DNA of 64,000 nt from Neorhizobium populisoli (GTDB lineage Bacteria; Pseudomonadota; Alphaproteobacteria; Rhizobiales; Rhizobiaceae), in contig NZ_JAHYCB010000003.1 in assembly GCF_019430945.1 (NCBI RefSeq), forward strand, positions 496,001 to 560,000, given 5' to 3'. A model generated the notes under the pieces. That model did not search any database and was not told the origin of the DNA. It worked only from the letters and a program-made list of their open reading frames with translations. This document shows positions 7,876 through 16,026 of the stretch, one piece after another. Each line of letters begins with the position of its first letter. Positions within the stretch are counted from its first letter, which is position 1. A program made the translations under genes and the position numbers.

Positions 7876-8805
7876 TTATTCGACTGCCTTGCGACGCCCC
7901 GATTTTCTCGTATCCGCCCCGCGCATAAAACCTTCGATAAAATCCACCAGCTTGCCCGCCGCAAACGATAGCTGCCGGTCCGGCGCGACGCAAAGATCGA
8001 TCGGCGTCCGCACCGCCCTGCCCGAGACGACCGGCACCGCCGTTAGCTGCCCGGCCTGAATTTCCCGCTGCACCGCAAGCGCCGGCAGAAGAGTGACGGC
8101 CGCGCGGCGCAGCACCAGCTCTTTCAACATTTCCAGCGAACCGGTGACGAAGACCGGATCGAGCGTCAGCCCGTCCTTGGCAAACACATCCTCGAAAGCC
8201 TGACGGGCGCTGAAGCTCTTGTCCGGCAGCGCCAACGGCATCCGCACCAGATCGCGCAAGGTCAACTCCTTGGCGCCGGCGGCGGGATGATCCGCCGCCA
8301 TGATCACGTCATAGGTCAGCTCGGAGCGCACCCGTACCTTCACGCCGGAAATTTTTGGCGCGAACAGCGTCACCACCAGATCGGCTTCTGCGGCGGCCAG
8401 CGCCTCGACCGCCTCACGGGCGCTGGTGATGGCTACTTCGAAACGAAGCTTCGGATAACGCAGGCTGAATTCCGCCAGAACCGGCGCCAGCAGGTTCGCC
8501 ACGACGGCACCGTTCGCAAAGATCACCACCCTGCCCCGCTGCAGGCCCTGCAGATCGTCGATGAGCTGGTGAACATGCTCCAACTCCCGCAGCGTCTTGC
8601 CAGCACGCGCCGCCAGAAGCTCGCCGGCCGCCGTCAGCTTGATACCGCGATTGCTGCGCTCCACCAGCGGCGTGCCGAAATGGTGCTCGAGATTCTCGAT
8701 CTGCCGCGAAACGGCGGTGGCGGCGACATTCAGATTCTCCGCCGCCGCCCGCATGGAATTCGTCCGCACGAGTTCATCGAAATACATAAGCGCGCGAAGC
8801 TGCAT
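7876..8805 (-). CDS. LysR-family transcriptional regulator
   Basis: A 309-residue LysR-type regulator. The N-terminal winged helix is seen in AAAENLNVAATAVSRQIENL with the wing around RSNRGIKLTAAGELLAARAG, followed by a linker helix and a periplasmic-binding-protein-like effector domain from about residue 90. It lies on the same strand between the two importer sets: 29 bases after the second ATPase gene and before the second binding-protein gene. That position suggests it controls one or both sets in response to the imported compound, although most LysR genes are divergent from their targets. Confidence 0.9.
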   Translation of the reverse strand: MQLRALMYFDELVRTNSMRAAAENLNVAATAVSRQIENLEHHFGTPLVERSNRGIKLTAAGELLAARAGKTLRELEHVHQLIDDLQGLQRGRVVIFANGAVVANLLAPVLAEFSLRYPKLRFEVAITSAREAVEALAAAEADLVVTLFAPKISGVKVRVRSELTYDVIMAADHPAAGAKELTLRDLVRMPLALPDKSFSARQAFEDVFAKDGLTLDPVFVTGSLEMLKELVLRRAAVTLLPALAVQREIQAGQLTAVPVVSGRAVRTPIDLCVAPDRQLSFAAGKLVDFIEGFMRGADTRKSGRRKAVE

Positions 8806-8834
8806 GCGATCCTGCTATCAAACCAAAGCGCCCG

Positions 8835-9584
8835 TTAGCTCCTGCGGAAACCTTCGCTGGCGACGAGCAATTGGCGCGTATAATCGGCGGAAAATTCGCG
8901 ATTTTCCAGCGCTTTCCGCGGCACCGTCTCGACAACCTCGCCATTCTTCATTACCGCCAACCGTTCGCACATATGGCTGATGACACCGAGGTCGTGGCTG
9001 ACCATGACGAAGGTCAGGTTCCGGTCACGCCGCGCCTGTTCCAGAAGGTTGAGGATTTCCGCCTGGATCGAGGCGTCGAGCGCCGAAGTCGGCTCGTCGA
9101 GCAGCAGGATTTTCGGCTCCAGTATCAGGGCGCGAGCAATGGCGATACGCTGGCGCTGCCCGCCGGAAAGCTGGTGCGAATAGCGGAACCGGAAGCCGGA
9201 GCCGAGGCCGACCTCATCGAGAGCGCGGCTGATCCGCGTCTCCACATCTGTGAACCCATGGATCACCAAGGGTTCGAGCAGCAGCCGGTCCACCGTCTGG
9301 CGCGGATGCAGCGAGCCATAGGGATCCTGAAATACCATCTGGACCGTGCGGTAGAATTCCTTGTCCCGATGACGACCTGAATAGGAACGGCCGCTGACGC
9401 TCAGCGTACCCTGCTGAAATGTCGCGAGCCCTGCAACGGCGCGCAGCAATGTCGATTTGCCGGACCCGGACTCGCCGACGATACCAAAGGATTCGCCTTG
9501 GCCGACATCGAGGCTGACATGGTTCAGCGCATTGAACTCGTCATAGGTGACGACCATGTCGCGGATCGAAAGAGCTGATGTCAT
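8835..9584 (-). CDS. Peptide-type ABC ATPase (DppF/NikE-like)
   Basis: A 249-residue cytoplasmic ATPase. Walker A is GESGSGKST, the signature is LSGGQRQRIAIARAL, Walker B is ILLLDEPTSALD, and the switch His is in VSHDLG. It is shorter than typical DppF proteins (about 330) and lacks most of the C-terminal oligopeptide extension, like the compact NikDE type. The ATG at 9584 overlaps the stop of the DppD-like gene (ATGA), so a GTG nine bases earlier was not chosen. Together with its partner it is the only ATPase pair for two permease sets in 2.7-15.2 kb. Confidence 0.9.
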   Translation of the reverse strand: MTSALSIRDMVVTYDEFNALNHVSLDVGQGESFGIVGESGSGKSTLLRAVAGLATFQQGTLSVSGRSYSGRHRDKEFYRTVQMVFQDPYGSLHPRQTVDRLLLEPLVIHGFTDVETRISRALDEVGLGSGFRFRYSHQLSGGQRQRIAIARALILEPKILLLDEPTSALDASIQAEILNLLEQARRDRNLTFVMVSHDLGVISHMCERLAVMKNGEVVETVPRKALENREFSADYTRQLLVASEGFRRS

Positions 9585-10414
9585 AGCGACCACTCCGGCT
9601 TGCGGTCGAGAACCGGCAGCGGATGCCGGTCGGAACCGATGGTCGGCAGGCAGTTGAGCAGCCCGCGGGTGTAAGGATGCTGCGCTTCGGCAAGGTTTGC
9701 CGAAGACAGTTCCTCGACGATCCGCCCCGCATACATAACGATGACGCGGTCGCAGAAGGACGAGACGAGGCGCAGGTCATGGGAGATGAAGATCAGACCC
9801 ATGCCTCGTTCAGCGACCAGCTTGTCGAGAATGCCGAGCACTTCGAGCTGCACCGTCACGTCCAATGCCGAGGTCGGTTCGTCGGCAATCAGCAGCTCCG
9901 GGCCGCAGACCAGCATCATGGCGATCATCGCCCGCTGGCCCATGCCGCCGGAAACCTCGTGTGGATAAAGGTCGAAAACGCGTTGCGGATCGCGGATCTG
10001 TACCGCTTCCAGCATGGCAAGCGCTCTCGCCTTTGCCTCGGAGCCGGAGACTTTCTCATGCGTCTTCAGCGTTTCGACGATCTGCCGGCCGATGGTCATG
10101 ACCGGGTTCAGCGAATATTTCGGGTCCTGCAAGATCATCGCGACCTTTTTGCCGCGCAGGTCCCGCCGTTCCGCCGCCGGCATATTGAGGAGATCGCGAT
10201 CGCCGAAAGCGAGCTTCTTAGCGGTGATTTTTGCGTGGCCCGGCGTCAGGCCCATGATGGCGCGGCCGGTCTGCGACTTGCCGGAGCCGGATTCGCCAAC
10301 AATGCCGAGCCGTTCCTTGCCGAGCGTGAAGGAAACGCCGCGCACCGCCTGAACCTCGCCCGTGCGGGTCGGGAAGGTAACGCGCAGATCGTCGACGGTC
10401 AGGAGAGCGGTCAT
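9581..10414 (-). CDS. Peptide-type ABC ATPase (DppD/NikD-like)
   Basis: A 277-residue ATPase with Walker A GESGSGKSQ, Q-loop MILQDPKYSLNP, signature VSGGMGQRAMIAMML, Walker B LLIADEPTSALD and switch ISHDLR. The C-terminus keeps the oligopeptide-family HPYTRGLL motif. The start at 10414 (MTALLTV) overlaps the permease stop by four bases; longer versions would read through the permease gene in another frame. Residue 9 of Walker A is Gln instead of the common Ser/Thr, a variation seen in this family. It forms a heterodimer with the DppF-like ATPase. Confidence 0.9.
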   Translation of the reverse strand: MTALLTVDDLRVTFPTRTGEVQAVRGVSFTLGKERLGIVGESGSGKSQTGRAIMGLTPGHAKITAKKLAFGDRDLLNMPAAERRDLRGKKVAMILQDPKYSLNPVMTIGRQIVETLKTHEKVSGSEAKARALAMLEAVQIRDPQRVFDLYPHEVSGGMGQRAMIAMMLVCGPELLIADEPTSALDVTVQLEVLGILDKLVAERGMGLIFISHDLRLVSSFCDRVIVMYAGRIVEELSSANLAEAQHPYTRGLLNCLPTIGSDRHPLPVLDRKPEWSL

Positions 10415-11340
10415 TGGCCGGCCTCCTTCGGATCGAGCGCATCGCGCAGACCATCGCCCAGAAGGTTGAAGCCAAGGCTGACGATCAGGATCGCCACGCC
10501 GGGCATGGCAGCAACCCACCACTGGTCCAGGATGAAACGACGGCCCGACGCGATCATCGCACCCCATTCCGGCAGCGGCGGCTGGGCGCCGAGGCCCAGG
10601 AAGCCAAGGCCGGCGGCGGTGAGGATGATGCCCGCCATGTCGAGCGTGACACGGACGATCAGCGACGAAACGCAGAGCGGCATGACGTGCCGCAACACGA
10701 TGCGCATCGGCGAAGCGCCCATCAGTTTCACGGCCGAGATGAATTCCGAATTGCGGAAAGTCAGCGTTTCGGCACGGGCGATCCGAGCATAAGGCGGCCA
10801 GGAGGTGACGGCGATGGCGAGAATGGCATTTTCGATCCCAGGCCCGAGAGCCGCGACCAGCGCCAGCGCCAGCACGAGCTTCGGAAACGCCAGGAAGATA
10901 TCGGTGATCCGCATCAGCACCGCATCGACCCAGCCACCGGCATAACCGGCGGCCGTGCCGACAATGAGCCCGATCGGTGCCGCGATGATCGCCACCAGCA
11001 CGACGACGAGCAGCGTCAACCGCGAGCCGTAGATCAGTCGCGACAGGATATCGCGACCCTGATCATCCGTACCCAGCAGATACCCTTCCGAACCGAGCGG
11101 CAGAAGGCGCGAGTTGCGCAGGTCGCCGACCACGGGATTATGCGGTGCCAGCAAATCCGCGAAGGCCGCTACCAGCACCAGCAGGACGATGATGGCCAGC
11201 CCCAAAAGCGCCAGCCGGTTTTCCGCAAACCGGCGCCAGACAATATAGGCGCGGCCAAGCCGGGCCTGCTTGCGCGAGGTCGGTCGGTCGGAAAGCAGCC
11301 ATTCGCGGCTATAGGGTTTCAGGTTCTCCACGGTGCTCAT
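10411..11340 (-). CDS. Dipeptide/oligopeptide-type ABC permease (DppC-like)
   Basis: A 309-residue permease with a long cytoplasmic N-terminus, a first helix (LALLGLAIIVLLVLVAAFAD), the motif LLGTDDQGRDILSRLIYGSR, an EAA-type loop (FISAVKLMGASPMRIVLRHV) and the ending GLGFLGLGAQPPLPEWGAMI. This is the standard DppC/OppC architecture. It overlaps both neighbours by four bases, so the operon is tightly coupled. It is distinct in sequence from the other DppC-like gene at 4175-4990. Confidence 0.92.
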   Translation of the reverse strand: MSTVENLKPYSREWLLSDRPTSRKQARLGRAYIVWRRFAENRLALLGLAIIVLLVLVAAFADLLAPHNPVVGDLRNSRLLPLGSEGYLLGTDDQGRDILSRLIYGSRLTLLVVVLVAIIAAPIGLIVGTAAGYAGGWVDAVLMRITDIFLAFPKLVLALALVAALGPGIENAILAIAVTSWPPYARIARAETLTFRNSEFISAVKLMGASPMRIVLRHVMPLCVSSLIVRVTLDMAGIILTAAGLGFLGLGAQPPLPEWGAMIASGRRFILDQWWVAAMPGVAILIVSLGFNLLGDGLRDALDPKEAGQ

Positions 11341-12404
11341 CGGCTACGCGTCCTAGGGTCGAGTGTCCGATAGAGAAGATCGGAGAAAATGTTGATGCCG
11401 ACGAAGACGGCCCCGATCACCAGCGTACCGCCCAGAACCGCGTTCATGTCAGCATTCTGCAGCGAATTGGTGATGTAGAGGCCAAGCCCCGGCCAGGAGA
11501 AGATGGTTTCTGTCAGGACCGAGCCCTCGAGCAGGTTGGCATAGGACAGCGCAATCACCGTCACCAGCGGCACTGCGGCATTGCGCAGCGCGTGGAACCA
11601 GATGATCCGCGCCTCGGACAGGCCCTTCGCCCGCGCAGCCACCACATACTCCTGGGACAGCTCGTTCAGCATGAAAGAGCGGGTCATGCGGCTGATATAG
11701 GCAAGGGAGAAATAACCGAGCAGAGAGCCCGGCAGCGCGATGTGCAGGAAAAGGTCCCAGAGAACATCCCACTGGCCCTGCATGGTCGCATCGAGCAGAT
11801 AAAAACCCGTCTGCGGCGTGAAACTGTATTCGTAGACGATATCGACACGGCCCGGGAAAGCCACCCAGCGCAGCTGGGCATAAAACAACACCAACGAAAG
11901 CAGCCCAAGCCAGAAGATCGGCACCGAATAACCGATCAGGCCGATGACACGCACGATCTGGTCGGCAAAACTGCCGCGGCGCACGGCCGCCAGCACGCCG
12001 AGCGGAATGCCGAGGATCGCACCGATCAGCGTGCCGATCGTCGCAAGCTCCATGGTCGCTGGAAAGACGCGCTTGATGTCTTCGAGCACCGGATTGCTGG
12101 TCAGAACCGAGGTGCCGAGATTGCCCGTAAGCGCTTGTTTCGTATAAATCCAGAACTGCTCGTAAAGCGGCAGGTTCAAGCCCAGTTCGATACGGGTCCG
12201 CTCGTAGAGATGCGCCGGCGCGCGGTCGCCGACGATCGCCAGCACCGGATCGATCGGAATAATCCGGCCGATGAAGAAGGTCACCAGCAGCAGGCCGAAA
12301 ATGGTCGTAACCACCGTCACCGCGAAACGCAGGACGGAGGTTGCAGCAGAGGAAGCACGGCGCCGGTTACGCCGTGTCGCCACGCTTGTTTCAGGTAAAG
12401 TCAA
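11337..12404 (-). CDS. Dipeptide/oligopeptide-type ABC permease (DppB-like)
   Basis: A 355-residue permease of the DppB family with the opening helix VVTTIFGLLLVTFFIGRIIP, the IPIDPVLAIVGD segment, and an EAA-type loop (YVVAARAKGLSEARIIWFHA). It is slightly longer than average because of a larger periplasmic region around residues 190-215. The start appears to be TTG at 12404, which has an AAGGCGGA site four bases upstream; no Met occurs nearby in frame and a GTG at 12383 is the alternative. A strong stem-loop separates it from the binding-protein gene. Confidence 0.88.
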   Translation of the reverse strand: MTLPETSVATRRNRRRASSAATSVLRFAVTVVTTIFGLLLVTFFIGRIIPIDPVLAIVGDRAPAHLYERTRIELGLNLPLYEQFWIYTKQALTGNLGTSVLTSNPVLEDIKRVFPATMELATIGTLIGAILGIPLGVLAAVRRGSFADQIVRVIGLIGYSVPIFWLGLLSLVLFYAQLRWVAFPGRVDIVYEYSFTPQTGFYLLDATMQGQWDVLWDLFLHIALPGSLLGYFSLAYISRMTRSFMLNELSQEYVVAARAKGLSEARIIWFHALRNAAVPLVTVIALSYANLLEGSVLTETIFSWPGLGLYITNSLQNADMNAVLGGTLVIGAVFVGINIFSDLLYRTLDPRTRSR

Positions 12405-12483
12405 GGATTCCGCCTTTCAGGCCACAGCGTCGGTCGAAAATCGAAACCGATTTCCAGACAGCACGGCGTGTAAACTCAAAGAT

Positions 12484-12509
12484 CCCGGAGCACCGCAGGA
12501 TGCTCCGGG
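12484..12509 (-). other. Intercistronic stem-loop between binding protein and permease
   Basis: CCCGGAGCA (12484-12492) and TGCTCCGGG (12501-12509) form a perfect nine-base stem with an eight-base loop, 15 bases after the binding-protein stop codon. There is no T run on the minus strand, so it is more likely an mRNA-stabilising or partial-termination element that lets the binding protein be made in excess over the membrane subunits. Confidence 0.6.
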
Positions 12510-12523
12510 AAGCCGTTTCCGGC

Positions 12524-14131
12524 TTAGTCCTTGGAAACGTTGAACACGTAGTTGGTGTCGAAGGTCGGGCCGAGCTTGAAGTCCTTCACGCCTTTCCCCA
12601 CGCCGGCGACTTCCGTCTGCTGGAAGATCAGCGCGAACGGACCGCTGGTCAGAAGCTTCTTCTGCAGATTCTGATAGATCGCGGCGCGCTTGGCCGAATC
12701 CCGCTCCAGGAAGCCGGTCTTGGTTTCCTTCGTCAGTTCCGGAATGTCCCAGGCGTTACGCCAGGCGAGCGTCTTCGACGTGCCGTCATCGGCGTTGTTG
12801 ACGTTCGACGTGAAGGTTTCCGCGTTGGAGTTCGGATCCCAGTAATCGACGCCCCAATAGCCGATATACATGTCGTGCGTGCGGGCACGATATTTCGTCA
12901 GCGTCTGCTTACCATCGCCAGGAATGATTTCCATCTTGATGCCGGCCTGGGCGAAAGTCTGCTGGATCGATTCCGCGATGCCGGTGGTCGGCTGGTTGTT
13001 GCGCACGTCCATGGTCACCGAGAAGCCATCCTTCAGGCCGGCCTTGGCAAGCAGTTCCTTGGCCTTGGCGACGTCGAGCTTGTACGGCTTGTCGTCGATC
13101 GCGCCGAGCAGGCCCTTCGGCAGGAAGGTCTGGTGGATCTCGCCGACACCCTTGATCAGCGTCGCGCCGATCGCGTCGTAGTCGACGAGATATTTCATCG
13201 CCTCCACGACTTCCGGCTTTTTCAGGTTCGGGTTCTTCTGGTTCATGCTGAAGTAGAAGACCGAGCCCTTCGGCGTGCTGGTGACTGCGGTTCCCTTCTT
13301 GGCAACTGCGTCGATATCGTTCGGCTCGAGGTTGCGGGCAACGTCGATGTCGTTGTTCTCAAGCGCCAGGCGCTGAGCCGTACTTTCCTTCATGTGGCGA
13401 TAGATGACGCGGTTGAGCTTCGCCTTTTCGCCCCAGTAATTATCGTTGCGCTCCATAACGACCACTTCATTGGCGCGCCATTCGCGGATCTTGTACGGGC
13501 CGGAACCGGCGAAATTGCTCTTCAGCCAGGCATTGCCGTAATCGTCATTGGTGACGTGCTGCGAGACGACCTTCTTGTCGACGACGGCCGCAACGGTTGC
13601 GGTCAAGCAGTTCAGCACGAAGGACGGCGCATAGGCCTGATCGACGGTCAGCACAAAGGTGCTCGGATCCTTGGCGACGGCCTTGGTGGTGATGTTATCC
13701 TTCTTCAGGCCGAACTGGTTGAGGATGAAGGCCGGCGGACCGTCGATCTTGACCGAACGTTCGAAGGAATAGGCGACGTCTTCCGCGGTGATCGGGTTGC
13801 CGGAGGCGAATTTCAGACCGGACTTGATCTTGAACGTGTAGGTCAGGCCGTCGTCCGAAACGGTCCAGCTTTCGGCAAGGTCCGGCTTGACCTTGGAGGT
13901 GTCGGCAATGTCGAGACGAACGAGGCGGTCGTAGCTGTTGCCGTTGATTTCACCGGCCGAAAATTCGAAGGCCTGGCCCGGATCGAGCGTGATGATGTCG
14001 TCGAAGGCGAGGCCGATGACGAGCGTATCCTTCGGCGTGACTGCGAAGGCCTGCGGTGCGGCAGCCATCATGACCGCCAGCGCAGCACCCGTCGTCAGCA
14101 GACGGATTCGTCCCTTGAATGAATGAAGCAT
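12524..14131 (-). CDS. Peptide-type ABC substrate-binding protein (SBP family 5)
   Basis: A 535-residue periplasmic binding protein of the DppA family. The signal peptide is visible (IRLLTTGAALAVMMAAAPQ then AFAVTPKD). The mature part starts LVIGLAFDDIITLDPGQ and carries the family motif LAESWTVSDDGLTYTFKIKS with KFASGNPIT. The start at 14131 (MLHSFKGR) has an AAAGGGGAAG site. It is the partner of the downstream permeases and ATPases and follows a dipeptidase gene, so small peptides are the likely ligands. Confidence 0.92.
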   Translation of the reverse strand: MLHSFKGRIRLLTTGAALAVMMAAAPQAFAVTPKDTLVIGLAFDDIITLDPGQAFEFSAGEINGNSYDRLVRLDIADTSKVKPDLAESWTVSDDGLTYTFKIKSGLKFASGNPITAEDVAYSFERSVKIDGPPAFILNQFGLKKDNITTKAVAKDPSTFVLTVDQAYAPSFVLNCLTATVAAVVDKKVVSQHVTNDDYGNAWLKSNFAGSGPYKIREWRANEVVVMERNDNYWGEKAKLNRVIYRHMKESTAQRLALENNDIDVARNLEPNDIDAVAKKGTAVTSTPKGSVFYFSMNQKNPNLKKPEVVEAMKYLVDYDAIGATLIKGVGEIHQTFLPKGLLGAIDDKPYKLDVAKAKELLAKAGLKDGFSVTMDVRNNQPTTGIAESIQQTFAQAGIKMEIIPGDGKQTLTKYRARTHDMYIGYWGVDYWDPNSNAETFTSNVNNADDGTSKTLAWRNAWDIPELTKETKTGFLERDSAKRAAIYQNLQKKLLTSGPFALIFQQTEVAGVGKGVKDFKLGPTFDTNYVFNVSKD

Positions 14132-14190
14132 AGTCTGTCTTCCCCTTTGGTTCTTTGGACCAGTTCTTGGAACTCCGGGGAAAACCGACC

Positions 14191-15240
14191 TTATTCGTGC
14201 CAGGCCTTCCCCAAAACTCTGAGCCAGTTTTCCCGGCATAGCTTTATTAGCTCTGCTTCACCGTATCCCGCGTTTTTGAGCGCCGCAACCAGATTTTGAT
14301 TTCCTGCAGCATCATGAATTTCTTCCGGAATCGACGCCCCGTCGAAATCCGAACCAAGCGCCACGCAGTCGATCCCCATACGCTCCACCATGTAATCGAC
14401 ATGGCGCACCATGTCGGAAAGCGGCGTCGAGACATTGTCGCGACCGTCGGCACGCAGCATGGTCACGGCATAGTTCAGGCCGACCAGACCATTGCCTTCC
14501 TTGATGGCATCCATCTGCTTGTCGGTGAGGTTGCGGGCGACCGGCGTCAGCGCATGCGCGTTGGAATGGCTGGCGATCAAAGGCTGGTCGGAGGCCTTCG
14601 CGGCATCCCAGAAACCCTTCTCGGTGATATGCGCCAGATCGATCAGGATGCCGAGCCTGTTGCAGGCCTTGATTAGCTCGAAACCGGCGTCTGTCAGACC
14701 CGGACCGGTATCCGGCGACATCGGATAAGCGAAGGGCACGCCATGGCCGAAAATGTTGTGGCGGCTCCAGACCGGGCCGAGCGAGCGCAGGCCGGCGGCA
14801 TAAAACACTTCAAGATTGTCGAGATCGGGATCGAGCGCCTCGCAGCCTTCCATATGCATGACGGCGGCGAAAATGCCGTCGTCCATTGCTCTGCGGATTT
14901 CAGCGGTGGAGCGGCAGAGCCGCCATGCACCGGCCTGGTCGAGGCGCAGCGCAATCGACGCCTTTTCAAGCGCGATGGTCAGCGACGGAAGATGGTCGAG
15001 CGGCGTGGACAGCGGCGTGACATAATGGCCGTCCGCATCCGGCTCCTTCAGCACCAGTTCGCCGGAAGGAATGTAGATGGCGCAAAGGCCACCGGCGAGA
15101 CCGCCCTTCCTGGCACGAGGGCCGTCGATATGGCCGCTCGTGATGCCGTCCCTGAACTCGGCGATCGGGTCGCTGCCCGATTTCGCATTCCGCCAGAGCC
15201 GCAGAAGCACGTCGTTATGGCCGTCGAACACCAATTCCAT
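14191..15240 (-). CDS. Membrane-dipeptidase-family (M19) dipeptidase
   Basis: A 349-residue zinc dipeptidase of the renal-dipeptidase family. The metal ligands of the family can be followed in order: FDGHNDVL near the N-terminus, the bridging Glu in AVMHMEGCEAL, His in IDLAHITEKG, His in IASHSNAHAL, and Asp in LGSDFDGASIP. No signal peptide is present, so it is cytoplasmic. It is the first gene of the operon dipeptidase, binding protein, DppB, DppC, DppD, DppF and would cleave imported dipeptides, including D-residue or beta-lactam-like substrates in other family members. Confidence 0.92.
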   Translation of the reverse strand: MELVFDGHNDVLLRLWRNAKSGSDPIAEFRDGITSGHIDGPRARKGGLAGGLCAIYIPSGELVLKEPDADGHYVTPLSTPLDHLPSLTIALEKASIALRLDQAGAWRLCRSTAEIRRAMDDGIFAAVMHMEGCEALDPDLDNLEVFYAAGLRSLGPVWSRHNIFGHGVPFAYPMSPDTGPGLTDAGFELIKACNRLGILIDLAHITEKGFWDAAKASDQPLIASHSNAHALTPVARNLTDKQMDAIKEGNGLVGLNYAVTMLRADGRDNVSTPLSDMVRHVDYMVERMGIDCVALGSDFDGASIPEEIHDAAGNQNLVAALKNAGYGEAELIKLCRENWLRVLGKAWHE

Positions 15241-15340
15241 GAACCTATTCCCGATTTTATGATTGTTCCCGAGGTGAGTTATCCAGCGATCCTAGCCAGC
15301 CGAACGACTGTTGCAAGGCTCAAATTGCCCCACCCCGTCT

Positions 15341-16018
15341 CTAGGCCGTCCAGGCGCCCTCGCCGGCCTTCTTCAGCATCGGCGTCCTGAATACGCCGGC
15401 AACACGCGACCGCCATTGCGGACCGAAGGCATCGAGCTTTCCATGCCAGCGTTCCGACTGCAGCATGGCCGCTCCGATAACGACCGGCTCGATATCGAGC
15501 GAGGCCATCAGTGTCAGGCCGGAAACGATCGAGGTGCCTGAGGAGATAACGTCATCCACCAGCGCGACGCGCTTATCCTTGATCAGCGGCAGCATGCGGG
15601 GATCGACGTAAAGCCGTTTCTGCTGTTCCGGCGTAGTGATCGAAGAGAGCGGTACGGAAAGCGTCTCGTCGTACCAGAATTTCTTGGAGGTCCCGAGTGG
15701 GACATATCGGGCAAAACCCAGCGAGCGGGCAACCGCCGCAGCCAGTGTCAGCCCGAGTGTCGGCAGGCCGACGATGACTTCCGGTCGATAGGCCGCAAGC
15801 TTCGGCGCCAGATCGGCAGCCAGCGCATCCTGCACGTCGAAACTCGCCTGGTTGATGATCAGCGAGGCCAGCGCATGTTCGCCATCCGCCAATGGACGGA
15901 TCGGCAATCTTATCTGGCTGCCGTCATCAAGGCTGGCGGGGTAGAAGCCGGAAAACGGCCCTACCCGATCGAACGTGCCGGACGGATGGACTTCCTGCCA
16001 GAAATCATGCGGCTGCAT
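15341..16018 (-). CDS. Type I phosphoribosyltransferase, probably purine salvage
   Basis: A 225-residue protein whose PRPP-binding loop is clear (RVALVDDVISSGTSI), with an upstream pyrophosphate-loop-like region (VIVGLPTLGLTLAAAVA). The N-terminal 60 residues and an insertion around SKKFWYDETLSVPL are not typical of Apt or Hpt, so the exact base is unknown. It starts eight bases after the adenine deaminase stop and is the last gene of the LacI-controlled operon. The neighbours make a purine base such as hypoxanthine or xanthine the likely acceptor. Confidence 0.8.
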   Translation of the reverse strand: MQPHDFWQEVHPSGTFDRVGPFSGFYPASLDDGSQIRLPIRPLADGEHALASLIINQASFDVQDALAADLAPKLAAYRPEVIVGLPTLGLTLAAAVARSLGFARYVPLGTSKKFWYDETLSVPLSSITTPEQQKRLYVDPRMLPLIKDKRVALVDDVISSGTSIVSGLTLMASLDIEPVVIGAAMLQSERWHGKLDAFGPQWRSRVAGVFRTPMLKKAGEGAWTA

Positions 16019-16026
16019 TGGTTTTC

